The notes: a model not told the origin generated them from the letters alone. A stretch of 64,000 nucleotides of DNA from UBA3102 sp964413055 (GCA_964413055.1 CAYPRB010000005.1:1-64000), one strand, 5' to 3'. Counted from the stretch's first letter, positions 32,029 to 41,547 are shown. Translations and numbers: made by a program.

Positions 32029-33417
32029 TTGTACGACGGGGAAACTATCGCCGCAATTTCAACCCCCCTGGGCGAGGGGGGGATTGGAATAGTAAGAATA
32101 AGTGGTAAGAACGCCTTAAAGATTGCTAAAAAAATATTTAAACCCCGGCAAAAAGGCACCTGGTTGTCAACTGCTGATAACCGCAAGTTGATTTACGGGC
32201 ATATTTGCGATCGGCAGGGAAAAATTGTGGACGAAGTTCTGCTTGCATATATGAAGGGCCCTTATACTTATACCCGGGAAGACGTGGTTGAGATTAACTG
32301 TCACGGCGGCACGGTGTCATTACGGAAAATACTGGAAGTAGTTTTGGCTGCGGGTGCCCGGACGGCTGAGCCGGGTGAATTTACCAAGCGGGCATTTTTA
32401 AACGGCAGGTTGGACCTGGCCCAGGCGGAATCGGTAATAGATATTGTCAGGTCGAAGACTGAGGCCGGATTAAATTTAGCGGTGACTCAGCTGGGGGGTA
32501 AACTATCGGGAAAAATAGTTGAACTGCAGGAGAGGTTACTGGGTTTATTGGCGCGGGTGGAAGCTAATATCGATTTCCCCGAGGAAGATTTAGAGGAAGC
32601 AACCGGGCGGGATATTATTCGGAACTGTGATGCCTTGCTGGAACAAATAGAGCAATTGCTTGAAGGGGCAGAGGCTGGAAAGATATATCGTGAGGGAATC
32701 AATACCATCATTATCGGCAGTCCCAACGTGGGGAAGTCTTCTTTATTAAATGCCCTGCTGCAGGAAAACAGAGCCATAGTAACCGAGATTCCAGGAACCA
32801 CCAGAGATATCATTGAAGAAATAATAAATGTCAGGGGCATACCTTTAAAAATCATAGATACCGCCGGATTAAGGGAAACGGAGGACCTGGTGGAAAAAAT
32901 TGGTGTAGAAAAAACCAGGGAAATGATGGACCGGGCCGGGTTGATACTGCTGGTTATCGATGCGGCGAGGGGATTGACGGAAGAGGACCTCGTAATTATT
33001 GACTTAATTAAAAACAAGAAAGCGATATTTATTTTAAACAAGGCGGATGTTAAAAAACTGCGGGTTGATGAAAAGGAAATTAAAAAGCTTGCGGGTGACA
33101 GGCCGGTATTATGGGTTTCGGCGCTCGAAGGTACCGGTTTGGGAGAACTGGAAGAAATCATTGTGGCCACCGTGTTTGCAGGACAGGTGTCCGCTGCAGA
33201 TGAAATCCTGGTTGCGAATGCAAGGCATAAAAAGGCCCTCGAAGATGCGGCGGTATATTTGAAAGATGCGGTTAGGGGAATAAGCGCAAAAATACCGGTC
33301 GATGTGGTTTCTATTGATATTAGGGCAGCCTGGGAATCGCTTGGTGAAATAACGGGTTCAACGGTCACGGAGGACCTGCTGGACCGAATATTTGCCGACT
33401 TTTGTATTGGAAAGTGA
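32029..33417 (+). CDS. mnmE: tRNA uridine-34 modification GTPase MnmE
   Basis: With MnmG this GTPase adds the carboxymethylaminomethyl group to U34 of tRNAs. The 462-residue protein has the N-terminal folate-binding domain (I-A-A-I-S-T-P-L-G-E-G-G-I-G). The helical domain is interrupted by a Ras-like G domain with G-S-P-N-V-G-K-S-S near 226 and D-T-A-G-L near 282. The C-terminal F-C-I-G-K ends the protein. The start is TTG with AAGGAG upstream. mnmG follows 9 bp after the stop. Confidence 0.96.
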   Translation: MYDGETIAAISTPLGEGGIGIVRISGKNALKIAKKIFKPRQKGTWLSTADNRKLIYGHICDRQGKIVDEVLLAYMKGPYTYTREDVVEINCHGGTVSLRKILEVVLAAGARTAEPGEFTKRAFLNGRLDLAQAESVIDIVRSKTEAGLNLAVTQLGGKLSGKIVELQERLLGLLARVEANIDFPEEDLEEATGRDIIRNCDALLEQIEQLLEGAEAGKIYREGINTIIIGSPNVGKSSLLNALLQENRAIVTEIPGTTRDIIEEIINVRGIPLKIIDTAGLRETEDLVEKIGVEKTREMMDRAGLILLVIDAARGLTEEDLVIIDLIKNKKAIFILNKADVKKLRVDEKEIKKLAGDRPVLWVSALEGTGLGELEEIIVATVFAGQVSAADEILVANARHKKALEDAAVYLKDAVRGISAKIPVDVVSIDIRAAWESLGEITGSTVTEDLLDRIFADFCIGK

Positions 33418-33426
33418 GGAAAAAGA

Positions 33427-35313
33427 ATGGAGTATTTTGCTGGCAAATATGATGTTATAGTGGTGGGGGCAGGACATGCCGGTTGCGAGGCAGGCCTGGC
33501 CGCAGCAAGGATGGGCTGCCGGACGTTGTTGCTGACCTTAAATATGGATAATATAGCTTTAATGCCCTGCAATCCTTCAATAGGTGGACCGGCAAAGGGA
33601 CACCTGGTGCGGGAGGTGGATGCGCTGGGCGGGGAGATGGGGTTAAATACCGACCGTGCTGCCATTCAAATGCGGCTTTTAAATACGGGTAAAGGCCCTG
33701 CGGTGCATGCTTTGCGGGCGCAGACAGACAAAATATATTATCAACAATACATGAAAAAGGTATTGGAGGGCCAGGCAGGGCTTGTTTTAAAGCAAGCCCT
33801 GGTGGAAAGGTTGCTTGTTGACCGGAGCCGGGCCTGCGGTGTCGTAACCAATACAGGAGCCAGGTTTGAAGCCGGCGCGGTCATCCTGACCACGGGTACT
33901 TATTTAAAAGGCAGAATAATTATCGGTGCACTCTCGTTTCCCGGTGGTCCCAGCGGCCAGTTTCCCTCAAATCAACTTTCGGTTAGCCTGGCGGGTTGGG
34001 GGTTGCGATTGGGGCGCTTTAAAACCGGTACTCCGGCCAGAGTTGACCGGAACAGTATTGATTTTAGTCGCATGTATATCCAACCGGGAGATCAAAACCG
34101 GCAAAACTTTTCCTTTTTGACTAAAAATGCGGAGAAGGAACAGTTACCGTGCTGGTTGACTTACACCACGGAGGATACGCACCGGATTATCAATGAAAAT
34201 CTTTACCGGGCGCCGTTGTTTACGGGAACGATCAGCAGCCGGGGGCCCCGGTACTGTCCTTCCATAGAGGGGAAAGTGGTAAGGTTTGCGGATAAGGAGT
34301 CGCACCAGGTTTTTATAGAACCCGAGGGGAAGAATACCACGGAAATGTACGTGCAGGGCATGTCTACCAGCCTGCCCGAAGAAGTACAGTTGGCCATGTT
34401 GCGGACATTGCCGGGTATGGAAAAAGTGGAAATAATGCGGCCGGGCTATGCCATAGAATACGACTATGTGATTCCTACGCAGTTGAAGCTGTCATTGGAA
34501 ACCAAAGAACTCGCCGGTCTTTTTGCGGCCGGGCAGATTAACGGAACCTCCGGTTATGAAGAAGCGGCGGCCCAGGGAATTATTGCCGGGATTAACGCGG
34601 CACTTTACTTAAAAGAACGGGAACCATTGATCTTGAAAAGGTCGGAAGCTTATATCGGCGTGTTGATTGATGATCTGGTGACTAAGGAAATAGACGAGCC
34701 GTACCGGATGTTGACTTCCCGGGCGGAATACCGGCTGCTTTTAAGGCAGGATAATGCCGATTTAAGACTGACGGAAAAAGGATACCGGGTGGGATTGGTA
34801 ACTGCGGAGCGCTACCGCAGGTATGAAAAAAAGAAAACCCTGGTGGAGGAAGAAAAAGCAAGACTGGAAAAAACCGTGCTCCCGGTAACAGAAGAGATAA
34901 AAAAAATTATAGGGGAGTTGAAAACCGCAGATATACCCCGGCAGGGAATCAGGTTGGCCGGATTATTGCGACGCCCGGAAATAAACTATGAAAAATTGAA
35001 GTTATTGCCGGTGGAACACCCGCCATTGCCCGGAGAGGTGTGTGAACAGGTAGAGATACAAATAAAATATGAAGGGTATATCAAAAAGCAGCAGGCCCAA
35101 ATTAAACGATCAAAAAAATTAGAGGAAAAAAGGATACCCGCAACAATAAACTATGCGCAGGTAAGAGGGCTTTCCGTGGAGGCGCGGGAAAAGCTGGAAA
35201 AAATAAAGCCGGCTTATATCGGACAAGCCGCGCGCATAGCCGGAGTAACGCCGGCGGATATATCCGTGCTGTTAATCTACCTGGAACAATTGCGCCGGAG
35301 AAAAAAGAATTAA
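33427..35313 (+). CDS. mnmG: tRNA uridine-34 modification enzyme MnmG
   Basis: A 628-residue FAD-dependent partner of MnmE. The dinucleotide-binding motif V-G-A-G-H-A-G-C-E-A is near residues 14-23. The catalytic cysteine region P-C-N-P-S-I-G-G-P-A-K-G-H-L is near 45-58. G-T-S-G-Y-E-E-A-A-A-Q-G is near 371, and the C-terminal helical domain has Y-E-G-Y-I-K-K-Q near 550. It is complete, with ATG and a nearby GAGGAAAA site, and lies in the usual mnmE-mnmG-rsmG order. Confidence 0.96.
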   Translation: MEYFAGKYDVIVVGAGHAGCEAGLAAARMGCRTLLLTLNMDNIALMPCNPSIGGPAKGHLVREVDALGGEMGLNTDRAAIQMRLLNTGKGPAVHALRAQTDKIYYQQYMKKVLEGQAGLVLKQALVERLLVDRSRACGVVTNTGARFEAGAVILTTGTYLKGRIIIGALSFPGGPSGQFPSNQLSVSLAGWGLRLGRFKTGTPARVDRNSIDFSRMYIQPGDQNRQNFSFLTKNAEKEQLPCWLTYTTEDTHRIINENLYRAPLFTGTISSRGPRYCPSIEGKVVRFADKESHQVFIEPEGKNTTEMYVQGMSTSLPEEVQLAMLRTLPGMEKVEIMRPGYAIEYDYVIPTQLKLSLETKELAGLFAAGQINGTSGYEEAAAQGIIAGINAALYLKEREPLILKRSEAYIGVLIDDLVTKEIDEPYRMLTSRAEYRLLLRQDNADLRLTEKGYRVGLVTAERYRRYEKKKTLVEEEKARLEKTVLPVTEEIKKIIGELKTADIPRQGIRLAGLLRRPEINYEKLKLLPVEHPPLPGEVCEQVEIQIKYEGYIKKQQAQIKRSKKLEEKRIPATINYAQVRGLSVEAREKLEKIKPAYIGQAARIAGVTPADISVLLIYLEQLRRRKKN

Positions 35314-35376
35314 GATGTTTTCCAGCACCGGAAATCGATATTGGCTTCCACCCGCGCCAATAAACAAGGTGGTTTT

Positions 35377-36102
35377 ATGAGTGTTTTAGCCGCTACTTTG
35401 CTGGCCGGATGCCGGGAATGGGGTATTGAGTTGACCGGCGCCCAGTTAAAATTATTTGAAATACACTATCGTATGCTGGTTGCCGCTAATAAGAGATTCA
35501 ATTTAACCGGTATTGTAACGGAAAAGGAGGTGGCCATCAAGCATTATTTGGATGCCCTCACCTGTCTGAAAACCATAAAAAACGGGCGGGAAGGGATGCG
35601 TTTGATGGACATCGGCACCGGGGCCGGACTGCCGGGCATACCGATAAAGATATGCCGGCCGGAAATAAATATAACCCTGGTGGAAGCACAGCAAAAGAAA
35701 GCGCTTTTCTTGGAAAGAACAAGAGATGCCATGGCATTGGACGGGTTGGAAATAGTTTGTAACCGTGCGGAAGATATCGGACGCCAGCAAGACTACCGGG
35801 AGAAATATGATTGGGCGGTGGCCAGGGCCGTATCTGATCTGAAAATTATCGCTGAATACGGCCTGCCCGTGGTAAGGACGGGGGGGCATTTTCTGGCCAT
35901 GAAAGGTCCCCAGGCGGAGACAGAAATAAAAACGGCAGTAAGGGCGGTTAATTTATTGGGAGGTACGATTAAAAAAAGCATCAGCGTAAAACTTCCTTTT
36001 ACCGGTGAAGCAAGAAGCCTGGTGTTAATTAAAAAAGTGGGGCCGACGCCCGAGAAATACCCGCGCCGGGCGGGGATACCCCAAAAAAGACCGTTAGAAT
36101 GA
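35377..36102 (+). CDS. rsmG: 16S rRNA m7G527 methyltransferase RsmG
   Basis: RsmG methylates G527 in 16S rRNA using SAM. The 241-residue protein has N-L-T-G-I near residue 44, the SAM-binding D-I-G-T-G-A-G-L-P-G-I-P near 80-91 and V-A-R-A-V-S-D-L near 150. ATG at 35377 follows AAGGTGG; a longer in-frame TTG at 35341 has no such site. A short hairpin follows the gene at 36109-36125 (CGCCGCT/AGCGGCG), which may end the mnmE-mnmG-rsmG transcript. Confidence 0.95.
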   Translation: MSVLAATLLAGCREWGIELTGAQLKLFEIHYRMLVAANKRFNLTGIVTEKEVAIKHYLDALTCLKTIKNGREGMRLMDIGTGAGLPGIPIKICRPEINITLVEAQQKKALFLERTRDAMALDGLEIVCNRAEDIGRQQDYREKYDWAVARAVSDLKIIAEYGLPVVRTGGHFLAMKGPQAETEIKTAVRAVNLLGGTIKKSISVKLPFTGEARSLVLIKKVGPTPEKYPRRAGIPQKRPLE

Positions 36103-36108
36103 ATTTGT

Positions 36109-36125
36109 CGCCGCTAAAAGCGGCG
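36109..36125 (+). terminator. Probable terminator after rsmG
   Basis: A 7-bp GC-rich stem with AAA loop is followed by CTATTTTCG. The U-tract is modest. Confidence 0.5.
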
Positions 36126-36227
36126 CTATTTTCGTTCGGGTGAAATTATACTGAAAACAATTTTTACAGAAGGAAATGAGCGGGAATATGTTGAATAAAG
36201 TGACTGCTTGCGAAAAATTATCCGGGG

Positions 36228-36998
36228 GTGGGGACCATAACCAGGATCATAGCCATAGCCAACCAGAAGGGCGGAGTCGCTAAAACCACAACCGCGGTTA
36301 ACTTAAGCGCCTGGATTTCCATGATGGGAAAAAAAGTCTTACTGGTGGATACCGATCCTCAGGGTAATGCTACCACGGGCGTGGGCGTGGATAAGGACCA
36401 GGTAATCAATTGTATTTATGACGCGATCATCAACGAAATGCCCCTGCGTAAAATAATTACCTCCACGGCGGTTGACCATCTGGACCTTGTGCCGGCAACG
36501 ATTGAGCTTGCCGGGGCGGAAGTGGAACTGGCCGGGATGGAGGGACGGGAAAAAATTTTAAAGCAAGCACTTGCAGAGATAAAAATGAAGTATGACTTTA
36601 TTTTTATTGACTGCCCACCTTCATTGGGATTGCTGACAATAAACGCTTTAGTCGCCGCCGGCGCGCTGATCATTCCCATCCAGTGCGAGTATTACGCCCT
36701 GGAAGGATTGGGGCAACTAATAAACACCTTCAAGATGGTGCAGCAGCGCCTGAATCCGGACTTGGTGCTGGAGGGGGTTTTGTTGACCATGTTTGACGGG
36801 AGGACCAACCTGGCCATACAGGTGGTCGACGAAGTAAAAAAATACTTTAAAGAAAAGGTGTACCGGGCCATTGTTCCAAGGAACGTGAGACTAAGCGAAG
36901 CGCCAAGCTACGGCAAGCCGGTTATGGTCTATGACCGGCGTTCGCGGGGGGCCGAGGTGTACCGCGAACTGGCGAAGGAAGTGATGAAAAATGAATAA
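36228..36998 (+). CDS. parA: Chromosome partition ATPase ParA/Soj
   Basis: A 256-residue deviant-Walker ATPase with N-Q-K-G-G-V-A-K-T-T-T near residues 12-22, Walker A' D-T-D-P-Q-G-N-A-T near 41 and Walker B F-I-F-I-D-C-P-P-S-L near 123. It works with ParB and parS in origin segregation and, in Firmicutes, regulates DnaA. The GTG start has TCCGGGG just upstream. The stop overlaps parB by 8 bp. Confidence 0.96.
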   Translation: MGTITRIIAIANQKGGVAKTTTAVNLSAWISMMGKKVLLVDTDPQGNATTGVGVDKDQVINCIYDAIINEMPLRKIITSTAVDHLDLVPATIELAGAEVELAGMEGREKILKQALAEIKMKYDFIFIDCPPSLGLLTINALVAAGALIIPIQCEYYALEGLGQLINTFKMVQQRLNPDLVLEGVLLTMFDGRTNLAIQVVDEVKKYFKEKVYRAIVPRNVRLSEAPSYGKPVMVYDRRSRGAEVYRELAKEVMKNE

Positions 36999-37854
36999 GC
37001 GCCGGGGAGGGCTGGGAAAAGGACTGCAGGCGCTGATACCGGTTGAGGCGGAAGACGCTGCCGGTGGTAAAAGATTAAAAGAAATTGCTCTTGATCAAAT
37101 AAATAACGATCCGCAGCAGGCCAGAAAAACATTTGATCAAGAAAAACTTCTTGAGCTGGCCGCTTCAATCCGCGAACACGGGGTGATCCAACCGGTAGTT
37201 GTCAGGCCCTTAAAAAAAGGAGGGTACCAACTAATTGCCGGTGAGCGGAGGTGGCGTGCCTGCAAGCTGTTGGGATTGAAAAAAGTACCGGCGGTGATTA
37301 AAGATTACGCGGACATAGAAGCCAAGGCCATATCTTTGATCGAGAATGTGCAGCGGGAAGATTTAAATCCACTGGAGGAAGCAACAGCATATCAGCAATT
37401 AATTGAAGATTACGGCCTGACTCAGGAGGAGGTGTCGGCGCGAGTTGGCAAAAGCCGTCCTTTTGTAGCCAATATGGTCAGGTTGTTGGGTTTGCCCGAA
37501 AAAATCAGAGAGCTGCTTGCCGGAGGGCGGTTAAGTACGGGGCATGCCAGGGCGTTGCTGACAATAACGGATGAAGAAAAACAAATTAAAGCGGCGGTTA
37601 AAATAATCAAGAGGCAATTAAACGTGCGCCAGGCGGAACAAATAGTCAAGAAGTTGCTGGAAGAAGGAAAAGACGAAAGCAGGAGAGAGAAGCAAAAGAA
37701 GTCGCAACTGGTAAAGATGGAGCAGCTGTTGGAACAGGTGCTGGGTTCAAAAGTCCGGATTACAACCTCCGGGAACCGGGGCAAGGTGGAAGTAGACTTT
37801 AAAGACGGGAACGATTTAAAAAGAATTGTCGCCGTCATTGCCGCTCAAAAATAA
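36991..37854 (+). CDS. parB: Chromosome partition protein ParB/Spo0J
   Basis: A 287-residue CTP-dependent DNA clamp. It carries an N-terminal ParB/Srx domain with the CTP motif G-E-R-R-W-R-A near residues 82-88 and E-N-V-Q-R-E-D-L-N near 113. A helix-turn-helix parS-binding domain (about 130-190) and a C-terminal dimer domain follow. A perfect parS site begins 7 bp after its stop codon. No noc paralogue is present in the origin block of this window. Confidence 0.96.
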   Translation: MNKRRGGLGKGLQALIPVEAEDAAGGKRLKEIALDQINNDPQQARKTFDQEKLLELAASIREHGVIQPVVVRPLKKGGYQLIAGERRWRACKLLGLKKVPAVIKDYADIEAKAISLIENVQREDLNPLEEATAYQQLIEDYGLTQEEVSARVGKSRPFVANMVRLLGLPEKIRELLAGGRLSTGHARALLTITDEEKQIKAAVKIIKRQLNVRQAEQIVKKLLEEGKDESRREKQKKSQLVKMEQLLEQVLGSKVRITTSGNRGKVEVDFKDGNDLKRIVAVIAAQK

Positions 37855-37860
37855 TAAAAT

Positions 37861-37876
37861 TGTTTCACGTGAAACA
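37861..37876. promoter_or_regulatory. parS centromere site
   Basis: TGTTTCACGTGAAACA is an exact match to the 16-bp palindromic parS consensus recognised by Spo0J/ParB. It lies between parB and larC, about 9.7 kb from the putative unwinding element. I saw no second perfect copy in the window. Confidence 0.95.
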
Positions 37877-37893
37877 TTGTTACCCATCAAGCG

Positions 37894-39096
37894 TCAGGCA
37901 AATTGACGCTTGATGCTTTCATAAGCCGCTCGCTGCGCCGCGGCGTAAACCTCTTTTAAGGGAACGCCTTGTTGGGCCGCTATTTTTTTGCAGTCCTCGA
38001 ATTCAGGCGCAATTTGGACCGGTAACGTTCCTTCCCTGGTAAAACCAGCTTTAATGCTTATTTCTCCGTAAGGAGTTGCCGCCATAAATTTTTTTCTAAA
38101 CAGCACCCGTCTTTTTTCTTCCCGGATACGGATGCCCAGAGTGGTGGTTTCTTTAAAAACCACCGCCAGGAGGGGTTCGATTTTTTCTTTCCGGCACAAT
38201 ATGGTGAGCAAGTTGGCCGGGCGGCCTTTTTTCATGTATAAAGGGGTCAGGAAGGCGTCGAGGGCGCCGTTTCTTAAGAGCTGCTCCATGAGGTAAGGAA
38301 AGATTTCCGGGTTCATGTCGTCGATGCTGGTTTCAAGTACTATAATATCCTCCTCCCCGTCCGGGGCAGACTCCCGGCAACAGTCATTGCCGCCCAAGAT
38401 GTGCACGCGGGTTTCATTTTGAGATTCGTCCGCATGTATTCCGCAACTCACTTCTTCCAGGCATAGTTCCGGTATCGGTCCGTATTCATCCACACTGGAA
38501 GCCATTAGGGACATGCCCGTCAGGGTGCTGTCGGTGGCCGTACCAGTTTTGTTTTTTGTCTGCCCGATACAGGTGCCTTTTAAAATCTCGGCCAAAAAAC
38601 GCCCTTCTTTATTCAGGGTAAAAGCGGAACTGCCGGGGACGGGGATAGGGGTTGCCATAATCTTGCGGACGTTTAAATGTGCCAGGGCGGTAAAATAGCT
38701 GATGCCCATAACGGTTATATGTACCAGTCTGTCCAATTCCAGGCGCAGCTTGTCTGCCGGGATGTTTTGCGCCTGGGACCAGGCGGTGGTAAAACGTTCA
38801 AAAAACAGATTGAAACCGGACCGGACCGGTGGTGTAATTTTATGCCAGTCCAGGATTTTTTCTGTCGCACCGGTTGCGTTGACGTGTTCACCGGCCCGGC
38901 TGCAGTTCAAAACATATCTGGCACCGGTGTAGCTGCCCCAAGTGACTGCTTCTACTTTTAAATCACAGTCAACGCGCAAGCAGTTTTTTAATTCGGCTAT
39001 AATTGGACGGCTTTTAAGAGGGTTCATGCTCAGCATGGCTCCCAGAAGAGCTTCCGAGCTCACCCCTTCAGAGCAATCGATGTAAATTAATTTCAT
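37894..39096 (-). CDS. larC: LarC-like protein with degenerate N-terminal half
   Basis: LarC inserts nickel into the pincer cofactor of lactate racemase in a CTP-dependent reaction. The 400-residue protein keeps a clear family C-terminus, E-T-S-I-D-D-M-N-P-E near residue 247 and L-Y-M-K-K-G-R-P-A-N-L-L near 280. The N-terminal half departs from the family: the usual D-C-x-S-G-x-S-G-D-M is D-C-S-E-G-V-S-S-E-A, the F-H-E-V-G-A-V-D motif reads D-R-L-V-H-I-T-V-M, and the T-P-T-G-A segment is lost. No larB or larE gene is adjacent. It is either a divergent paralogue with another role or decaying. Transcribed against its neighbours. Confidence 0.75.
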   Translation of the reverse strand: MKLIYIDCSEGVSSEALLGAMLSMNPLKSRPIIAELKNCLRVDCDLKVEAVTWGSYTGARYVLNCSRAGEHVNATGATEKILDWHKITPPVRSGFNLFFERFTTAWSQAQNIPADKLRLELDRLVHITVMGISYFTALAHLNVRKIMATPIPVPGSSAFTLNKEGRFLAEILKGTCIGQTKNKTGTATDSTLTGMSLMASSVDEYGPIPELCLEEVSCGIHADESQNETRVHILGGNDCCRESAPDGEEDIIVLETSIDDMNPEIFPYLMEQLLRNGALDAFLTPLYMKKGRPANLLTILCRKEKIEPLLAVVFKETTTLGIRIREEKRRVLFRKKFMAATPYGEISIKAGFTREGTLPVQIAPEFEDCKKIAAQQGVPLKEVYAAAQRAAYESIKRQFA

Positions 39097-39273
39097 TTCC
39101 GCGCTCCTCTAAGCTTAATTCTCAACTTCTAGTATAGCCGAAAACCACCCCTCAGGTCACTAAAAAACCTGATGAATGTTCCCGGCTGTTTCCGGCTTGC
39201 CGGAAAAATCAGCAGTCAGGGAATAAAAGGACAGTTTTTTGAAAAAATATTTTATCAGGAGGTGTCGGATGGG

Positions 39274-39513
39274 ATGAAAAAAGTAATTGCGGTGGAGGAA
39301 AGTCTTTTCGGCAACATTAAGGAGGCGGTAGAAAACCAGGGTTATACCGTGGTCAAACCGGAAAATGCCGTCGGTGTCGATGCGCTGGTTATTTCCGGCA
39401 TGGATGATAATGTAATGGGCATGCAGGATATTGCGGTAGGAGCGCCGGTGATTGACGCTTCAGGTAAAACCGCCGGTCAAGTTTTGCATGAATTAGAAAA
39501 GCGCCTGGGTTGA
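39274..39513 (+). CDS. UPF0180/YkuS-family protein
   Basis: A 79-residue protein of the small YkuS family. The tell-tale middle section is A-L-V-I-S-G-M-D-D-N-V-M-G-M-Q-D followed by A-P-V-I-D-A-S-G. ATG at 39274 follows a strong AGGAGGTG; an upstream in-frame extension to 39172 is unsupported. Function is unknown in the whole family. It converges with yyaC over a shared bidirectional terminator. Confidence 0.85.
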   Translation: MKKVIAVEESLFGNIKEAVENQGYTVVKPENAVGVDALVISGMDDNVMGMQDIAVGAPVIDASGKTAGQVLHELEKRLG

Positions 39514-39560
39514 TCCGGTCTTAAGTGTATACTTGCAATGAAAGACCAATTAACCTTACC

Positions 39561-39603
39561 ATACAAAAGGGATGGGGACTCCGGTCCGCCATCCCTTTTG
39601 TAT
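39561..39603. terminator. Bidirectional terminator between YkuS-like gene and yyaC
   Basis: The perfect 15-bp stem ATACAAAAGGGATGG/CCATCCCTTTTGTAT encloses a 13-nt loop and lies in the convergent gap. Confidence 0.75.
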
Positions 39604-39642
39604 AGCAAGCGAGCTGCTTTAAAGCGTAAAACAGTCCTGGTT

Positions 39643-40248
39643 TTATCCGCCCCGGGTCTTTTCTGATTTGATAAATTGGGAGGCAGCTTGACCAAGCCCG
39701 CCGGCAATCACGTCGGCGATTTTCATGACCAGGTTGAGCCGGGTGTTTTGCAGTACGAAATACTCCATAAATCCACCCATATTAACGATCCCGGTGATGT
39801 GAATATGCCCTACCGGCGGCAGTTCCTTATTAACGCTGGCCCCGGGCAGCAGCGAGCCGTTTCCGATAGTGACGCACCCGATATTTTCGTGTTTTCCCAG
39901 GCAGGCGTCGACGGCAATGATGAACGGTTCCCGGTACAGCAAGTTTATTTCATCTAAGACTTCCTTAAGGTTGCTGGCGTGCACCGGGTTGTCGAGGGTG
40001 CCGTATATGATGAAAAAATCCTGCTGTTTTTCACTGATTTTTGATCCTACCAGCGGACCTAGGCAGTCGCCCGTAGACCGGTCGGTTCCGATGCAGAGCA
40101 GAATCTTTGGTCTTTCTCTGGCAATCTTTAATTTTTGCAGTTTCATTACCAGTTCGTCGGCTAGTTTAACGGTGGACAGCGGGTCTTCGACGCAAATGCT
40201 GGTTTTAACCGGGTCATCAACCAACTGCAGGTTTGTGGCAGCGCTCAT
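39643..40248 (-). CDS. yyaC: Sporulation protein YyaC (DUF1256)
   Basis: A 201-residue protein of the YyaC family, related in fold to the spore germination protease GPR and HybD-type peptidases. The motif I-G-T-D-R-S-T-G-D-C-L-G-P-L-V-G is near residues 54-69, followed by N-P-V-H-A-S-N-L and A-V-D-A-C-L-G. In B. subtilis yyaC lies near the origin and is expressed in sporulation; the molecular role is unsettled. It is transcribed against the replication direction of this arm. Confidence 0.9.
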   Translation of the reverse strand: MSAATNLQLVDDPVKTSICVEDPLSTVKLADELVMKLQKLKIARERPKILLCIGTDRSTGDCLGPLVGSKISEKQQDFFIIYGTLDNPVHASNLKEVLDEINLLYREPFIIAVDACLGKHENIGCVTIGNGSLLPGASVNKELPPVGHIHITGIVNMGGFMEYFVLQNTRLNLVMKIADVIAGGLGQAASQFIKSEKTRGG

Positions 40249-40404
40249 TATGTTCCCTCCCCAAAAAGCTCATTAGTATATTTTATTTCCATACTTGCAC
40301 CGGGTTATTCCCCGGCGGGCAAGTTTTTGGTCAAAGTATAGTTTTGCCGGCATAAAAATGCTAAAGGAATTATTTTATAAATCATATGGGAGAGATTTTT
40401 AACG

Positions 40405-41475
40405 ATGACTCCCGGAAAAAATTTTTTGTGTCTGGTGCAAGTCAGCACCCTGTATATCGGCTCCGTGATTGGTGCTGGTTTCGCCTCCGGCCAGGAGATC
40501 ATGCAGTTTTTTGTCTTGCACGGTAGCAAAGGTTTATGGGGAGCGGCATTGGCAACTATTATGCTGGCCTATCTTGGCGGTATAACCATGTTTTTAGCCG
40601 TTAAAATAAGGTCCGGTTGTTACCGGGATATCTTATCCTGCCTAATGGCGCCGGCAGGCAGAAAAATAATGGATGCTTTGAGTTTAATCATGTTGCTGGG
40701 CGGTTTGTGTGCCATGATGGCCGGTAGTGCCGCAGTTTTTGAAGAGCATTTAGGTCTTCCGGCCAGGGCCGGTTCCCTGTCGGTAGCCCTGATCACGGCA
40801 CTGGTAATCCTGGGGGGGCTGGAGGGGGTGTTGACGGCCAATACCTTTCTGGTTCCCATTAAATTTACGGTGGTTGCGTTAATATCTGTAGCCGCTCTGT
40901 GGAGTTCCGGAGTCGCCCCGGAGGAGTTTGTTTTCAGCGCCCGGGCCGCCGGGGGGATCACGGGCAACTGGATTTTGGCGGGCATGCTTTATGTTTCATA
41001 CAATATGGTGGCCCCACTGGCGGTATTATCCACTCTGGGCCGGGTTGTGCCGCTAAAAACGGGGGTGGCCGGGGGGGTCTTGGGCGGCCTGCTCCTGGGC
41101 GCGGTAATGTTTCTGGTTATTTTGGCTGAATTGGCGTATATGCCGGAAGCCGGTTATTACCAGATACCGCTCCTCTACCTGGCCGAAAGTCTCAACACCG
41201 GTTTTTGCCGTGCGGTGGGTATTTTGATCTGGTTGGCAATCCTCACCACGGCCATCGCGGATGCCCACGGGTTTGCCAGCAGGCTTGCCTCCGCGCGCAA
41301 GACCCGTTACCGTATTTACGGCATTGGGGCCTGCTTGCTGGTATTACCGGCGGCGAGCTTTGGTTTTTCCAACATGGTGCGTTTGCTTTATCCCCTGTTT
41401 GGCTATGCCGGCCTGCTGCTTACGGCGATCCTTTTGTCGACCCCCCTGGTGGTGTTGTTTGCCAGAAATAAATAA
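40405..41475 (+). CDS. YkvI-family membrane permease
   Basis: A 356-residue polytopic membrane protein with about ten predicted spans. It opens with S-V-I-G-A-G-F-A-S-G-Q-E-I-M-Q-F-F, the YkvI (COG3949) signature, related to LeuT-fold sodium/amino-acid symporters. Substrate unknown. The ATG has a weak GGGAGAG about 12 nt upstream. It is transcribed towards the CvpA-like gene 70 bp downstream, possibly one unit. Confidence 0.85.
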   Translation: MTPGKNFLCLVQVSTLYIGSVIGAGFASGQEIMQFFVLHGSKGLWGAALATIMLAYLGGITMFLAVKIRSGCYRDILSCLMAPAGRKIMDALSLIMLLGGLCAMMAGSAAVFEEHLGLPARAGSLSVALITALVILGGLEGVLTANTFLVPIKFTVVALISVAALWSSGVAPEEFVFSARAAGGITGNWILAGMLYVSYNMVAPLAVLSTLGRVVPLKTGVAGGVLGGLLLGAVMFLVILAELAYMPEAGYYQIPLLYLAESLNTGFCRAVGILIWLAILTTAIADAHGFASRLASARKTRYRIYGIGACLLVLPAASFGFSNMVRLLYPLFGYAGLLLTAILLSTPLVVLFARNK

Positions 41476-41547
41476 AAAACATTTCATATTTCGGCATTAT
41501 TTTTTATAATGGTTTTAGACCCACAAGTTTTTGAGGGGGCGATAGCA

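Noticed and set aside
32487..33665. 392-codon open frame antisense to mnmE and the start of mnmG
   Set aside because: No plausible protein features and low-complexity Ser/Ile-rich translation. Both sense genes are certain, so it is a shadow frame.
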